From Trema orientale (Eukaryota; Streptophyta; Magnoliopsida; Rosales; Cannabaceae): a DNA stretch of 64,000 nt. A program made the translations under genes and the position numbers. Location of the stretch: the NCBI GenBank assembly GCA_002914845.1, contig JXTC01000008.1, forward strand, positions 466,891 to 530,890. Direction: 5' to 3'. Under the pieces are notes generated by a model. The model was given only the letters and a program-made list of their open reading frames with translations. It was not told the origin of the DNA and ran no database searches. This document shows positions 13,401-23,872 of this stretch, piece after piece (position 1 is the stretch's first letter; each line of letters opens with the position of its first letter).

Positions 13401-14310
13401 AACATCAGGATTTAGTATGGAATAATATCTATATGCTGGTTCTTATATCTCTACCAATTTAGGGACCTTATTATAGACTTTATTTTTTATTTTGCTAATT
13501 CTGTGCAATGGCTGTTAGAGATTAGTCATTGATATCTGAATTAATCTCGTTCTTATTATTAGAAAGTTAATGAGATTTCAGTTTGTTGGTCTATTCAATA
13601 ATCATTATTTTGAAAGCAGGAATACTTGCTTCTCTTCAATGATCCACCAATCTATCATGTCTCCATTAGCTCTAGTAACATCATGCTGGATGAAAACTTC
13701 AATGCAAAGGTAGAAGCTTTACCAGTTTCCCCTTCTGAACAATTTGACTTACTGAAATTCAAGTCTACTTGAGGCTTTTTGGTGTAGATTTGTGAAGTAT
13801 ATATAAAGATATCCTCAATTTCAATCATGTTAAACATTCCCCTACTATCTGCAGCTTTCTGATATCAGCATTGTAAGTTCTGGTGGAGATTCTGATACAA
13901 CGTCTCATAGCTCATGTTCAAAAGGTTGTGACTCTCTTATGCACCATTTCGAATACCTTCTTTTGTCGATTGTAACTTTATCTTTGTTTCCCATTTTTTC
14001 TTTTGTAGCTTGCTTGGGTCAGGAGTGTGGAAACCTTATATACCAACTTGGTGTGCTGATCCTTGAGCTCATCACTGGTCAATCCTCAGAGAAGGGTGGT
14101 GTTGATCTAATCCAGTGGATCCGGGAGTCTCGGTTTCGAAACTCCATGCATAACATGATAGATCCTGACCTGGGTAACACCTATGATTCCAGGGAGCTTA
14201 GAAGTCTTCTGGCTGTAGCAAAATTATGTATTGGATCTGGGGAAAAACCAGCATTTTCAGTTCTACAAATATTTCGGTATTTCCAGAAGAAGGTAGACAT
14301 TCCACATTGA
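7401..14310 (+). CDS. Receptor-like-kinase-derived pseudokinase, 300 residues, seven coding exons
   Basis: Coding exons by splice signals and phase: 7401-7464, 11265-11520, 12965-13017, 13104-13171, 13620-13709, 13855-13924 and 14009-14310 (stop TGA). They join in frame to 300 codons. There is no signal peptide or membrane segment; a basic N-terminal 25 residues leads into the motif RFSYKDIKKATDGF that opens the kinase domain of many plant RLK/Pelle proteins. Residue K68 (in ALVKEI) and E83 (in FYREV) fit the catalytic lysine and the alphaC glutamate. The glycine loop is degenerate (NSHGAAYK). HRD is replaced by H160-V161-S162 and DFG by D180-I181-S182. The activation segment with the PEY motif is absent, the chain passing directly into the helix block GVLILELITG. 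The frame is intact, so this is probably an expressed, non-phosphorylating scaffold or regulator rather than a dead gene. Closest family by eye: kinases like Arabidopsis At1g49730/At3g19300. Intron 1 (7465-11264) carries a retroelement. Confidence 0.8.
8732..9050 (+). pseudogene. Decayed, tandemly duplicated 5' gag segment
   Basis: Two related stretches follow each other, about 8736-8868 and 8900-9033. Both run GCTT-CTGGTAAC, then GTTTCAC, AGAGGC, TCGAAGCTTC-like, GACT-TGGAA, GAACTTTAA and TTTGATGGC. The first copy has in-frame stops (TAG shortly after its ATG at 8732 and again near 8850). It reads as the serine/glutamate-rich N-terminal part of a retroelement Gag, duplicated and then broken. 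Confidence 0.5.
9108..9306 (-). mobile_element. Small LTR-like insertion nested in the gag element
   Basis: The roughly 200 bp segment is bounded by CAACTAG and CTAGTTG. Read on the minus strand it has LTR-like order: a TATAAATAG box, then a palindrome (CTCTGGTTAATTAACCAGAG) and a TTAATAAAGC polyadenylation-like site. It separates the broken 5' gag part from the intact gag frame. It could be a solo LTR of a TRIM-type element; the boundaries and class are uncertain. Confidence 0.35.
9507..10268 (+). pseudogene. Ty3-type retrotransposon Gag, isolated reading frame
   Basis: The 253-residue frame contains the retrotransposon gag core: the block KVDLPNFDGHIHVEDFLDW, then AAATWWKQL, then LVDYTEEFYWL and LVSRYIGRLK near the C-terminus. 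These match the Gag of Ty3-like elements, where the protein assembles the particle around the RNA. The frame ends after the core; no zinc knuckle is visible and no pol follows. The next recognisable feature is the 3' repeat. Whether the first ATG at 9507 is the natural start is unclear, because the upstream part of the element is rearranged. It is listed as a pseudogene because the element is incomplete, although this frame itself is open. Confidence 0.75.
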
Positions 14311-16836
14311 ATAGATTTCACTCTCAAAGCAATTTTTTTATAATTTTTTTTCCTTTTAATTTTATTGAAATTCTTTGGTTGTTTCATTTCATGTTGGTTG
14401 CCTTTTCATTTGAAATTACCTTATCAAATGGATTAGACACAAAAGCTTGCGCTCCATGGAATTCTGACGTAAAACCAGACATTGCGTTAAAAAATCAAAA
14501 TGCTTAATAAGTGTTAATTTGGTTTTTGAATGGAAAATTCATTAGTTGCTGAATGCAGTGTTGTTCCTTTTCATTTGGAACTTAGCTCTTGTTTCTTTGT
14601 TTTTCCAAGTTATTTCTCCATGGTGAAATGGCATAGACTCAAGCTCACATTTGAATCTCCTTGAAATTAACCACTTCGAATAAACATAGAAGAAGGAAAA
14701 CTAGAGTGACCAAACATTAGGTCGGCAACGCAGTGAATTAGTGACTAAACATATTTACACGTTTGGTTTGTTAAAATGGAATAAGAATAGTATTTGGAAT
14801 TATAATAGAATGGAATAGGAATAATATATCTATTGTTTCTTGGGTTAATAAAATTAGTAATCCTGAATTATATCTGCTGTACCACTTTGGCCCTTGAATT
14901 TTAACTTACATAGTAATTGCCCCAAAATTATATAATTGTTGTAATAATGACTCTTTTGTTATAAATTATTAAATATTTAATATAAAAAAGTCATTACAAA
15001 GCACACACTTTGATAATCGTGGTAAAAAATGATATTCTGAATTTTTAATTTACATAGTAAACTATTGATACTTATATAATTATTGTATCAATGACCATTT
15101 TTTTTATATGTGCAAAGAGAAGTCTTATACTGTGTGCTTTGCACATGACTCAATTATTATATCTTGTAGGGCAAAGAGAAGTCTTAAATTTTAAACAAAT
15201 TTAATAAGTGGAAAAAATATGATTACATAGTTTTTTGGAAGGAATTAACATTCCATCATTTGATTGAATAATAATGACAATTCTTTTATCTAAAATGCAA
15301 ACCAAAATAATGGATATAGGCATAACCAAATAATGGATGGGTATCAGATAGGAATGAGCTTTCCATTTCAAAGCTCATTCCACCAAATCAACTATATTTG
15401 GTAGGAGTAGAATGAAAAGAGAAGAAAGAAATAGTAGAACGGAGAAAAAGGAGAGAAAATGGTTTTGAGTTATTTGATAGGAAGGAAAAGGGAGGAAAAA
15501 ATAGAAAAAGAGGAGAGGAATTTCCAAAAAAAAAAAAGAGAAGAGAAAAATAAGATAGGGTCCACAAAATATAACTTTGGCTAACCAAAAAATAAATTTA
15601 CTAAATTAATTCTGCATATTAATAATTAAAATCATTATATTGAGAAAAATATTTATTATAAAATAAACTAATTTTTTCTCCTCTTTAAATACTGAACAAT
15701 AATAGCGGAAAAAATCTTTCCTTTCCATAAAGTCTTTTGCTAATAATACTGAAACTCAATGAGAGCCCAGAGATACAAGATATACAAATCAGAGTAATCA
15801 TCTCTTGAATTTAGAGACCACTCAAGAGTATACAACACAGCCTAAGTAGGTGGACATAGTGTGGCAAAATATTTCTTCACTTGCAGTCCTTCGGAAAACA
15901 TTCTTAGTGAAGATCTGTATACTCACTTGTTACACAAGGAAAGAACCATAATAAAGTATGACGTTTAGCAAACGTACAAAACAAAAGATAAACTAAAGGC
16001 TTTTTGATACAAAATTCTTCAACTCGGAATAGTAAAATTAACCTTGAATCTAATTTTTTGGAGCAAAACTTTCAAAAGTCTCCTAATATTAGTTCTATTA
16101 AAAAAGAAGAAGATGTTTTTGTAAATTTTGTATGATTAAATCTCCATTATTTTATTTATAGTTTTTAAATCTTATTCTTAAATTTTTGTTTCAAATTAAT
16201 CTATTTTAATTTTTTTTGTCTAATACTATCATTAATTAACATTTGCCTAAAACATGCTCATGCCTAAAACATGCTCATGCGGGCAAGAATAAAATTAAAA
16301 ATAAAAAAAAAATTATTATTTTCTTTTAAAAGAAAAAAGATCTAATTATTATATTACCATTTTTATAGGGATTATATGAATCTAATTTGGTCCAATATCC
16401 ATATCTCCCTTCTAGATATATAAATAACAAAATAGTTCCATTTGGTACCATATAAATTTTTTTCCAATTTTTAACCGAAAAATAAAAAACTAACAAAAAC
16501 ACTTTTTTTTCTTTCTAAAAAAAACAAAATTAGGATTTTAACTCTGACAAAAGTCGAATTCATGGTCAATTTTACTAAATTATTCCGAGTTGAGGTGAGT
16601 TTTTATATTAAAAAGTCTAAAATAAAAATGAAAAATCCAAACTAAGTGAGAAATGGCTATCATTCCTTTTTTCCCTCGAAAATCATTCAAGTACAGTTCT
16701 TTGCCATTATAACGCGAGCTACAACCCATAAGGCCAGACCAACCATTACAACATATTTCTATTTTATGACTCTGGTTTACTAGTCAATCAGCTTCTTTCT
16801 TTTTCTTTCCTTTCCCCTTGCCACTCTTCCAAACAA
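14311..16836. other. Intergenic between kinase-like gene and DnaJ gene (3' ends face each other)
   Basis: The stretch is AT-rich. 14760-15620 contains patches such as GGAATGAGCTTTCCATTTC and purine-rich runs common in small plant transposons, but I could not define an element. A 17 bp unit (TGCCTAAAACATGCTCA) is repeated exactly twice at 16244-16277. The last 150 bp before 16837 is likely the 3' UTR of the DnaJ gene. No other gene is seen. Confidence 0.5.
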
Positions 16837-19041
16837 TCACTGCTGGGCACACTGCACTCTCTGGGCACCACCACCATGCATGTCGTCATCGTCTTCATCG
16901 TAGGCCTCAGCATGGGCCTGCTGCCTTCGCCGCATCTCCTCCTCGATGTTGACATCATGCAAAGTGGTCTCCTCGCACTCATCCAACTCCATATCCGAAA
17001 TTTGTGACGATGGCCTCGGTGGCAGAACAGCTTCCAATGCCTTAACATGCTCAGGGCTCAGAGAATCTGGGAAGTCCACTGTGAAATGTATGTACAGCTT
17101 TCCCTTCATGAATGGCCTCTGGTACATTGGCATTCCCTCATCATTTATTGCCTTAAACGAATCTGTTGTTTTCCCAACAACACCACCATCATCGAACACC
17201 AGGTTAGTCACACAGGACTTTAAAACAGAGTTCAAAAGTGAATCTAAAGTTAAGACTCATTGTCCATATTCAATAGTATAGTTTCTACAAGTGTCAGTGT
17301 TCAAAGCATTACTCTGACATAAATCAAACTAAGGGAACAAGAAAGTTAAAGAAGCTCATATGGATCAACTACCTACCAGGCTTGACAACTTCACCAGGGT
17401 TGGATTTAATGAGAAGCTGCCTGCCATCCAAATGGGTCAGCACAAACTGGAAGCCACACAGAGCTTCAGTGAGGGACAAATTGTGTTCATAGAAAAGGTC
17501 ATCGCCCTTCCTCTTGAACTTAGGGTGTTCCTTTTGCTGTAGGATAAAAACAATATCTCCTGGGACTGTGTCAGGCTGCAAACCAAACAGAACAAACCAA
17601 TTCAACATTCAAGCCCCATTGATTAACCAAGACAAACAACACGAAACAGAAAAAAGAGTACACCAAACTCCTCAAACATACCGCTTCATCAGATTCTCCA
17701 GGGAATGTGATCTTCTGTCCGTTCTGCATACCCTTCTCCACAATGACATCTAAAACCTTCTTCTCCGGCACAACCTTCTCCCCTTTGCAAGCTGGACAGC
17801 GGTCTTTGTCACTGATGGTCTCACCAGTCCCTTTACACTCGTTACAAGGGTGCTGCATCTGCTGTATCATGGAGGGCCCAAGCTGTCTTATTGTCACCTT
17901 CATGCCACTCCCTTGACAACCAGCACACTTCATTGATTCTCCAGATTTAGAACCCTTGCTATACAATAAAACCATATTAAAGCACAGATTATTAATGGTT
18001 TATTTACGATACGAGAGTACTCTCAGAAAAACTCAGTTCCAAAATAGCATGTTGAATATAACACTAAATCATGGATTATAGACAATTCATTGCCCAATGG
18101 TAGTATTTTAAGAAAGCCCAGGTCTAAAATAGGATAGTAAATATGACATTAAATCACAGAATATGATGATTCATCACGTCAGGAAAGTACTCTAAGAAAA
18201 ACCAAGTTCTAACATAGCATAGTATCTAAGATACTCACACCCATAGATGATTCTTTACACACCATGAAAGTACTCTTACGGGATAACATGATATAGATAA
18301 TGGATGACTATGAGAAAAACCCAGTTCTAAAATAGCATAGTAAATACAACATCAAATCATAGATCATAGACGATTTATTGCACCATGAGATATTCTAAGC
18401 GAAACCAATTGTTGAAAAAAAAAAAAAAAACCGAGTAAAGTACTCACCCATTACACTTGGAGCATAAAACGTTGCGGGAAAGGGAAAGCTTCTTGGATGT
18501 ACCAAGGTAAAGATCCTCCAACGACACTTTGAGAGGGTGAACGACATCTTCACCCCGCCTCTGTCTCCTTCCTCCCCTGCTACTACCTCCTCCGAATGGG
18601 TTGCCACCACCAAAGAATGATTGGAAGATGTCAAAAGGGTCGTGGCCGCCGCCTCCGCCACCCATTCCTTCCTTAAGCGCATCCTCACCATATTGATCGT
18701 AGATTTCACGCTTCTCAGGGTCACTCAAAACCTCATAAGCATGAGCCAACTCCTTAAACTACTCATAATCAATCAAAAGTCAAAACAACCCCAAATACCA
18801 ATCAAAATCGGAAAAATCGAACTGCCCAGAATTCAAACCATCGAAATTTTAAAAATATTGACAAAAAAAAAAAAAAGAAAGAGAAATCTACCTTCTCAGG
18901 ATCGCCACCCTTGTCTGGATGGTTTTTTATGGCGGCTTTCTTGTAAGCCTTCTTCAAATCATCCTGAGAAGCGTTCTTCGAGACTCCAAGAATCTCGTAG
19001 TAGCGAGTGTTATCGCTCTTCTTTGGGGCTCTTCCAAACAT
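16837..19041 (-). CDS. Type-A DnaJ/HSP40 co-chaperone (DNAJA, ANJ1/AtJ2/AtJ3-like)
   Basis: Five coding exons on the minus strand: 18892-19041, 18448-18758, 17682-17958, 17377-17575 and 16837-17162. All have GT-AG borders, phases match, and they give 420 residues, the usual length for plant DNAJA proteins. The J-domain is about residues 10-75 with HPD at 41-43. A Gly/Phe-rich linker follows ([17 protein letters not shown]). Four zinc-finger CxxC motifs start at C149, C165, C192 and C208. The C-terminal client-binding region begins in exon 3 and ends with an acidic stretch. The last four residues are CAQQ, a CaaX farnesylation signal. Family role: stimulates HSP70 ATPase and delivers unfolded clients in the cytosol, partly at membranes through the lipid anchor. 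A TATA box and a heat-shock element lie upstream. Intron 2 contains a minisatellite. Confidence 0.95.
18010..18400. repeat. Diverged minisatellite of about 90-110 bp units in DnaJ intron 2
   Basis: Roughly four copies of a unit recur across the intron. The copies share AGTACTCT-AGAAAAAC, CCAGTTCTAAAATAGCATA, a TAAATCA-AGA stretch and a GATTCATTGCACCATG-like end. Copies begin near 18018, 18105, 18184 and 18265/18310. The copies are clearly diverged and unequal in length. The array lies wholly between exon 2 and exon 3. Confidence 0.75.
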
Positions 19042-19161
19042 GGCCTTTTTGGCTTTGCTTTGCTTCGCGTTGGGTCTGGTTTCAATGGCGGAAGGTTTAA
19101 GAAGCGTCTAGACTGTGCAGAGAGAATTTGGCTTTGGCTTTTGTGGAGAGGAATGGAGGTG

Positions 19162-19170
19162 GTTTATATA
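19162..19170 (-). promoter_or_regulatory. TATA box of the DnaJ gene
   Basis: Read on the minus strand the sequence is TATATAAAC, about 120 bp upstream of the DnaJ ATG at 19041, leaving a 5' UTR of about 90 nt. It is flanked by GC-richer promoter DNA. Confidence 0.7.
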
Positions 19171-19317
19171 GGAGGAGAGCCCTCGGAGTAATGAACGGTC
19201 CAGATCAGTTGGTGTTGAGTCCTGATGTCGTTTAAGAAGGGTCTGGAATGCTCTGGTTCCTTCTTGGTGTTTTCAGTTTGATGTGAACCGTTGGATCGTT
19301 TCGTTGGGCTTTTGCTA

Positions 19318-19330
19318 TTCTAGATGCTTC
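19318..19330 (-). promoter_or_regulatory. Heat-shock element upstream of the DnaJ gene
   Basis: TTCTAGATGCTTC matches the heat-shock factor consensus TTCnnGAAnnTTC at all but one fixed base. It lies about 150 bp upstream of the TATA box, in the range where heat-shock factors act. HSP40 genes of this family are commonly heat-inducible, so the site fits the gene; binding is inferred. Confidence 0.55.
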
Positions 19331-19399
19331 CCTGAAGGTTACCCCAACTTTCCCGCCACTTCCACTTTACGCGTTTTACTAAGGAAAGACAAGTTCATG

Positions 19400-19775
19400 C
19401 GAAATAATGGTTGTTGCAAAATTATAAAAAAAAATTGAAAAATTCTGAGTTCTAAAATTTTTTGAAAAATCTTTAGTTTAAAAAATATAATGTTTAAATT
19501 ATTCAAAAAAATATCACTTTTTATAAATTGATAACGTTCTTATGTATAGTAATCGATCAAATTATTTGAGATAACGGGAGTTACTTTAAATAATTTCATT
19601 CATTACAAGTATCAATTTAAAAAAAAAAAGTTGCATTTTTTTTAAATATTTTTGAAAATTATTATTTTTCTAAATAAACTTTTAAATAATGACATATCTC
19701 TAAATAAATGTGGAAATTTTCCAAAGTTTAACTTAATTTGAGATTTTTCAATTTTTCAGACTTTGGGCTTAGTTA
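19400..19775. mobile_element. AT-rich foldback repeat, copy 1 of a three-copy family
   Basis: The sequence is built of AAAATATCACTTTTTATAAA, GTTACTTTAAAT and TTGAAAATTATTATTTTTCT-like pieces and ends in GAGATTTTTCAATTTTTCAG. The same order of pieces recurs at 20660-21045 and 47120-47575. Its ends are partly inverted copies of each other, as in a foldback. Boundaries are approximate. Confidence 0.45.
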
Positions 19776-19828
19776 TTTGTAAGAAGCCCGAGAAATAATG
19801 GTACGTTTTACTTGACCATTAAATCTTT

Positions 19829-20648
19829 GAGTATTTATAAGAAACGTACTCTATTTTTTTCTAGATCAATTTAAAAAATGACTATTTTTTACACCTATTT
19901 TAAAAGGGTCATTTTATAATTCTATTTTAATAAATCACCTCCTTTAATTGATCTATTTTTTAAAAAATAAATCAATTTTATAGAAAATAAATCAATTTTT
20001 TTAAAAATAATCAATTCTAAACAAAATAAATTAATATATTTTAATCTATTAAATATGAAAAATAGTTTTTTTTTTTTTAAATAAGTTTCAAAATTCGACC
20101 ATTGTTTAACAATGTATCAAAAACAACTATTTTTCAAACAGTTATTCAAAATTCGGCTACTTGGCTTGAAAGCCCTATAACTTTTATCATATTTTAATTA
20201 TACCTTTTTTAGGGACTTCTTACAAAATTCGAGGCCCAAAATACCAAAAATTGAAAAATGAGTATTTATAAGAAATGGTCTTTTTTTAAAACTAATTTAA
20301 AAAATGACCATTTTTTATACCTATTTAATAAATGACCATTTTATAATTTTATTTTGATAAATAGCCATTTTTTAGTTGATCTATTTTTTGTAAAGTAAAA
20401 CAATTTTTCAAAAAGTAAATCAATTTTTGAAATAGTGAATAAATTTTTAAAAAACAAATCATTTTTTTAAAAGATAAATCAATTTTTAAAAAATAAATCA
20501 ATTTTCAAAAAATAAGTATTTGATATACTAAATATGAAAAAGGCCATTTTTTATATAATTTTTAAAATTTGCCCACTTTTTAACAGTGCATAAAAACAGT
20601 CATTTTGCAAACTATGATCCAAAATTCAGCCATTTAGCTAAAAAGTCT
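19829..20648. repeat. Direct duplication of a diverged unit of about 390 bp
   Basis: Two direct copies (19829-20170 and 20260-20648) both open GAGTATTTATAAGAAA. Both contain AATTTAAAAAATGAC, TTATTTTTTA-CCTATTT and GATCTATTTTTT, followed by several short repeats of AAATCAATTTT, and both close near CAAAATTC-GC. The short AAATCAATTTT(T)AAAA units inside form a local minisatellite. No coding potential is seen. Confidence 0.65.
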
Positions 20649-20659
20649 ATCAAACCTCC

Positions 20660-21045
20660 CGGATGGGCCAAATTTCTTGAAAAAACCCAGATTGATTTAG
20701 AAAAATATCACTTACTAAAAGTTTTTTTAGTAAATAACACTTTTGATAAATATTTAGACAAATATCATTTATTCTTCAAAATTAGTATTTTTCAATGGTA
20801 CTCGAGATAATGAATGAAGTTAGTTAAAGTAACCTATCTAGTTACTTGAGGTACCCAGTCAAGTTACCCGAACTTGACTTGCTACTTTAATTATCTCATC
20901 AATTAATAAAAAGTAACATTTTTCTAAATATTTTTAGAAGTCGTATTTTTCTAATTAAAATCCTAGTTTTTTCAAATAATTTCAAAATCCTGGATTTTTC
21001 AATTTTTTTGAAAATTTACCATTAAAAAAAAATCAAATTTCCTCC
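20660..21045. mobile_element. AT-rich foldback repeat, copy 2
   Basis: It shares AGAAAAATATCACTTACTAA, AAGTAACC / CAAGTTACCCGAACTTGAC and the ending GGATTTTTCAATTTTTTTGA with the copy at 47120-47575. Inverted pieces at the two ends suggest a foldback transposon. No target duplication was fixed. Confidence 0.5.
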
Positions 21046-21103
21046 TTTTTTTTAAGAGTATTTATAAAGAATAGCTCTTTTTTCCACCTAACTTTAAGAA
21101 AGG

Positions 21104-21453
21104 GAGAATATCACTATTATATCTTATATTTTGATACTTTGTTCAAATTGTATCTTGTATTTTGGTTATTATTAATATTGACCTTTAGATTTGAAATGTG
21201 TTACAAATTTATACCATGACACCAATTTAGATCAATTAATTTACCAGGATATCATTTAAAAAATTGAAAATAGATCATATAAAAACTGATATGAGAATAA
21301 GTTTATTAAATCATCTTAATAAATTAACTGTTCTAAATAGATATAAATTTGTAACAAATATTAAATCTAAGAGTGAATGTTGATAATAATCAAAACATAA
21401 GGTACAAACTAAACAAAGTGTCAATATACAATGTATAAAAGTGATATTGTCCC
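21104..21453. mobile_element. Mutator-like MITE, 350 bp, with perfect 10 bp target-site duplication
   Basis: The element begins GGGAGAATATCACT and ends AGTGATATTGTCCC, so its termini are inverted. The arms extend at least 100 bp (TTGTATTTTGGTTATTATTA near the left end, matching TAATAATCAAAACATAAGG near the right). CTTTAAGAAA is found immediately on both sides, at 21094-21103 and 21454-21463. A 10 bp duplication and long terminal inverted repeats fit a non-autonomous MULE. Related copies lie at 53023-53384 and as the arms of 38341-41109. Confidence 0.8.
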
Positions 21454-21679
21454 CTTTAAGAAATTGTCGTTTTCTAAACCTATTTAAAGAATGTCTCTCT
21501 TTTCTTTTTTTTTCTTCTTCTTTTTTTTTTCGGCAAATTTGCCTTTTTAGCAGATCAATTTTTTGTATATCGGTTTTTTTTAGTAATATTGTTTTAATCT
21601 ATATATCAATGTTATATTAATGCATCTTGTGAAACAAATAGAACTTAAGATTTCTTATTTCTTCTAGTGTTGGCGGAGT

Positions 21680-22800
21680 TTGGGCTAGTAAAAGCCATAA
21701 TACCCCATCTTCTATCCATACTCATACAAGTACAATGATTTGATTTTGTGCAAAAGTATCTCCAGATGGGTTGGTCGATTGTATTTGTCTTAACGAGCTT
21801 TTTCAATCAAAGTGACCTCTCATTTTCGCTTGGAAAAAGATAGTTTGCCCCAACTTTCAACAACAGACCTTCCAGAAGATTTGTATAATTCTATTATTGT
21901 TTCTTCGGTATTACTTACTCTGAATATTAGTTCGGAAAAATTCGGGATGACATGATTATGAATATAAACTTTATATTCAGCTCCTTTGCCTTTGACACAT
22001 ATCCGAATCAGTTCATTTTCTGAGATGATTTCTTTGCAGTTCAAGACCTTTTCCTTAAATCTATTCACGTAAGTACGAGTGATTCATTTTTTTTCTATGT
22101 TATACTAGAAAGATCAGACAGATCTAACTTGCACTTTTCTATGAAGAATTTAGTGTAAAATATTGCAACCAACTCATCCCATGTAGAGATATTACCTGAT
22201 TGTAAATTAGTAAACTATAAATATGCCCGATCTGTGAGAGATTTTGAAAATTCCCTTAGACTCAATTCATGGTCAGTGGTATAGATTCCAAGATCATCCA
22301 GGAAACCGATGACATGCTCCTTAGCACTTTCTTTCTTTTAATCAAATTTATTGAATTGAGGATTGGTGTAATCTTTCGAATATGACTTAGACAAAATATG
22401 TACAGGATAAGGAAGATAAAAGTCTACTGCTAGTATGATTTTGCTAGTTTTTTCTGCTTATATTTTAAGCACATTTCGTAGCAGTTCTTTGGTAATGAAA
22501 CTATAGGAATTTCCATTATTCGTTCCATCTGGAGTCTTGAGATTGGCGGGATTTTCTTATGTTACTAGCATGGCAGGATTTTGATTGTCTGACATGAGTG
22601 AATTATTATCTTGACAAGATGGAACAGGAGTGGCAGTCCCCTACTTGTTTTGACATTATTAGTTCCTTATATTTCATCAAATTTCTACTGTGCTTTTCAT
22701 CTGAGTAATTGTCCCATCTTGCTTACTTAAGTCTCATTGCTTAGTAAATTTTGTTCATCATTTTGACAGCAATTTTTTTTTAAAGAGAAAATTTGGCGGA
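21680..22800 (-). pseudogene. Ty3-type gag remnant on the minus strand
   Basis: Read on the minus strand, 22340 down to about 22130 gives a Gag-like stretch (DDLGIYTTDHELSLREF, then a stop within LWFTNLQ, then STWDELVAIFYTKFF). It continues, with a frame change, into an 82-residue frame at 21820-22068 (VNRFKEKVLNCKEI). This is the usual order of the core of retrotransposon Gag. Stops and frame breaks show it is dead. Upstream sequence to about 22800 is probably the N-terminal side. No pol was recognised nearby. Confidence 0.6.
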
Positions 22801-23493
22801 GTCTCGAGATAATATCTGAGATTTTAGAAATACTGAATAAACCTAGTTTTACTAGGTTACTCCCTAACAGAGTCGCCTTTTAATGCTTGAGAGAGCTCTT
22901 TTGTGATTTGATTAAAGGAATATTAATTAAGTGTAAAAGCACTTAGTTAAGAATAAGCAAGATAGTAGTAGAATTGGAGAAAATGATGTAGAAAATTACG
23001 ATGATATAAATCCAAGTGTCAGTGACCATCACCACGTGTTAGATAGCCAATGTTTCTGAAGTAGGTGATACCAGCCATATGGTCAGAAATAAATAAAAAG
23101 ATGATAAGTTTTTTTTTTTATATATATATATATATAGGCGAATCCAACCATTCGTCCAGAAATATAAATAAAAAGTACTAAAAATAAATAATTAGAATCT
23201 TTGACACAGGTAATTCCAGTCATTTTGTCAAGGATTAAAGAAAATAAAAGTGCTGAATTTAATGTGAGCGATTGCAAACAGTGGTCTTATATTCTACAAC
23301 TGAACTTGCTGAATAACTTATCTTTACGGATTTACGTAATTTAAAGTGTAGAATTTAAATGTTAGCAGTTGTGTTAGCACAATATATATAATTAGTCAGC
23401 ACTTGCAAATATTTAAAGCAAAAAAAAAAAAAATTGGGTGAGTAGCTCAGCATTTCTAAAACCTATATAGTAGCTGTACTAATCATAGTAGTA

Positions 23494-23529
<36 letters not shown>
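23494..23529. repeat. (AAT)n microsatellite
   Basis: About twelve uninterrupted AAT/TAA units follow a short GTA run. Confidence 0.9.
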
Positions 23530-23872
23530 TATAAGTATGTATATGATAAGGTAGAAAATATTATGTCTCGGTGGGAAGTAATTTTAGGAAATAAATTTTC
23601 TAATAAAAACATAGCTAAATGATAGGATTTTGGCTGGATGCTACGACCGAGAGAAACAAAAAGAAAAATGGTTAAATTATATGGGTAATATGCATATATG
23701 TGCGGATGGGTACGGGACAGTGAAAGAACAAAACCAAAGGAAAGTGAAAAAGGAGTTATGACAAGACGATAATGATGAAGATGTGATTGGTAAAGAAATA
23801 AAAGAAAAGTATATGGATATATTTGGTAGAATGGTCGAATGGCAGAGTAAAAAGGTGATGTATTTAAGGCCT

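Noticed and set aside
18621..19100. 159-codon plus-strand frame over the DnaJ J-domain exon
   Set aside because: Antisense shadow of DnaJ exons 1 and 2.
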